Shown here: piece by piece, positions 7,546-8,229 of the stretch | Layout: every line of letters starts with the position of its first letter | Position numbering within the stretch: position 1 is the first letter of the stretch | NCBI GenBank assembly: GCA_937998635.1 | Contig: CALLDA010000055.1 | Span: 1 to 8,229 of the forward strand | Origin: an uncultured Pseudomonadales bacterium | GTDB lineage: Bacteria > Pseudomonadota > Gammaproteobacteria > Pseudomonadales > Porticoccaceae | Direction of reading: 5' to 3' | Length of the DNA stretch: 8,229 nucleotides | Notes under the pieces: generated by a model | The model's database searches: none | Told to the model about the DNA's origin: nothing | The model's input: the letters and a program-made list of their open reading frames with translations, nothing else | Program-made: the position numbers and the translations under genes

Positions 7546-8229
7546 TTATGGCTCCTTGATGGCAGCCAGTATTTTTAAAGCATCAACCGTTGCGCCAACG
7601 TCATGAACTCGAATCATACGGACGCCTTTTTGTGCTGCCAGTACGGCAAGGGCGACACTGCCGTAGACACGATCAGTTGTGGGTTTATCAAGCAAATCAC
7701 CAATCATACGCTTTCGCGACAAACCTACCAATACCGGCAAGCCGAGAGCCACCAGCTCCGGCAAGGCTCGAAATATTTCCAGGTTGTGATCCAGTGTTTT
7801 GCCAAAACCAAAACCCGGATCGATGACCAGTCTGCCGCGATCAATGCCAGCATCTTCACAGGCACTGACACGCCCGCTCAAAAACCCGATAACATCATTG
7901 ACAACATCCTTATAAGCCGGATCGTCCTGCATATTTTTGGGTTCGCCCCGTAAGTGCATTAACACCACCGGTAATTGACTTGCCGCCACCGCTTCAAGCG
8001 CTCCAGGACGGCACAGCGCACGAACATCGTTGATCATTGCCGCGCCCTCTGCGGCTGCAAGCCTCATCACTTCAGGTGTGCTGGTATCAACCGATAAAGG
8101 AATATCAAAACGCTGCTTAAGCGCCGCTATAACAGGAACTACTCGCTCTAGCTCTTCGGATTCGGCAATAGTTGTGGCGCCTGGACGAGTCGATTCACCG
8201 CCAATATCGAGGATATCAGCGCCCTGCTC
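7546..8229 (-). CDS. folP: Dihydropteroate synthase (5' end beyond window)
   Basis: FolP condenses 6-hydroxymethyl-7,8-dihydropterin diphosphate with p-aminobenzoate to form dihydropteroate in folate synthesis, and it is the target of sulfonamides. The 228 visible residues run open to the window edge. About 45-50 N-terminal residues, including the first pterin-site signature, are missing, judging by the 282-residue E. coli protein. Numbered from the edge, DIGGESTRPG (8-17) is the second DHPS signature, SVDTS (46-50) is a strand end, IND lies near 66-68, LMHLRG follows near 91-96, and DPGFGFGK (137-144) is the pterin/phosphate motif. SRKRMIG and the terminal RVHDV complete the TIM barrel. The frame is unbroken. 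The stop at 7546 is 26 bases before the glmM start, which suggests cotranscription. ftsH would be expected beyond the window, by analogy with E. coli and Pseudomonas. Confidence 0.97.
   Translation of the reverse strand, partial: EQGADILDIGGESTRPGATTIAESEELERVVPVIAALKQRFDIPLSVDTSTPEVMRLAAAEGAAMINDVRALCRPGALEAVAASQLPVVLMHLRGEPKNMQDDPAYKDVVNDVIGFLSGRVSACEDAGIDRGRLVIDPGFGFGKTLDHNLEIFRALPELVALGLPVLVGLSRKRMIGDLLDKPTTDRVYGSVALAVLAAQKGVRMIRVHDVGATVDALKILAAIKEP

Overview
The window is a conserved housekeeping block of a gammaproteobacterium. Every gene I can support lies on the minus strand, so transcription runs from high to low coordinates. In that direction the order is folP (5' end cut off), glmM, tpiA, secG, tRNA-Leu(GAG), tRNA-fMet(CAU), rimP, nusA and infB (3' end cut off). 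This is the order known from Pseudomonas and related groups. Enteric bacteria have the same neighbourhood but lack tpiA between glmM and secG. Protein motifs, base composition and the initiator tRNA all fit a Pseudomonadales- or Cellvibrionales-like organism, possibly marine; I cannot name a genus.

Right part (4731-8229). folP (dihydropteroate synthase, folate synthesis), glmM (phosphoglucosamine mutase, UDP-GlcNAc precursor synthesis), tpiA (triosephosphate isomerase, glycolysis) and secG (SecYEG translocon subunit) are tightly packed. tpiA and secG share one base in a TGATG stop/start overlap. tRNA-Leu begins 17 bases after secG and is probably cut from the same transcript. No clear promoter or intrinsic terminator was found inside this group.

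Middle (4239-4730). The 271-base gap between the two tRNAs holds a pair of mutually exclusive hairpins and a near-consensus promoter (TTGACC, 17-base spacer, TATAAT) with a GC-rich discriminator. This promoter points at the initiator tRNA. The tRNA is followed by a textbook intrinsic terminator and then by a short leader with a weak candidate promoter ahead of rimP.

Left part (1-4238). rimP (30S maturation), nusA (transcription elongation, termination and antitermination factor) and infB (initiation factor IF2) form the classical nusA-infB operon. The initiator tRNA and the factor that delivers it to the ribosome therefore sit in one locus. infB keeps one open frame from its start to the window edge, covering 739 residues.

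I found no mobile element, CRISPR array, toxin, defence gene or new system. Small points of interest are the U1:U72 acceptor pair in the initiator tRNA (the usual bacterial pair is C1:A72), an extra helical segment and a longer N-terminus in TpiA, an acidic SecG tail with no lysine or arginine, and the alternative hairpins between the tRNAs.
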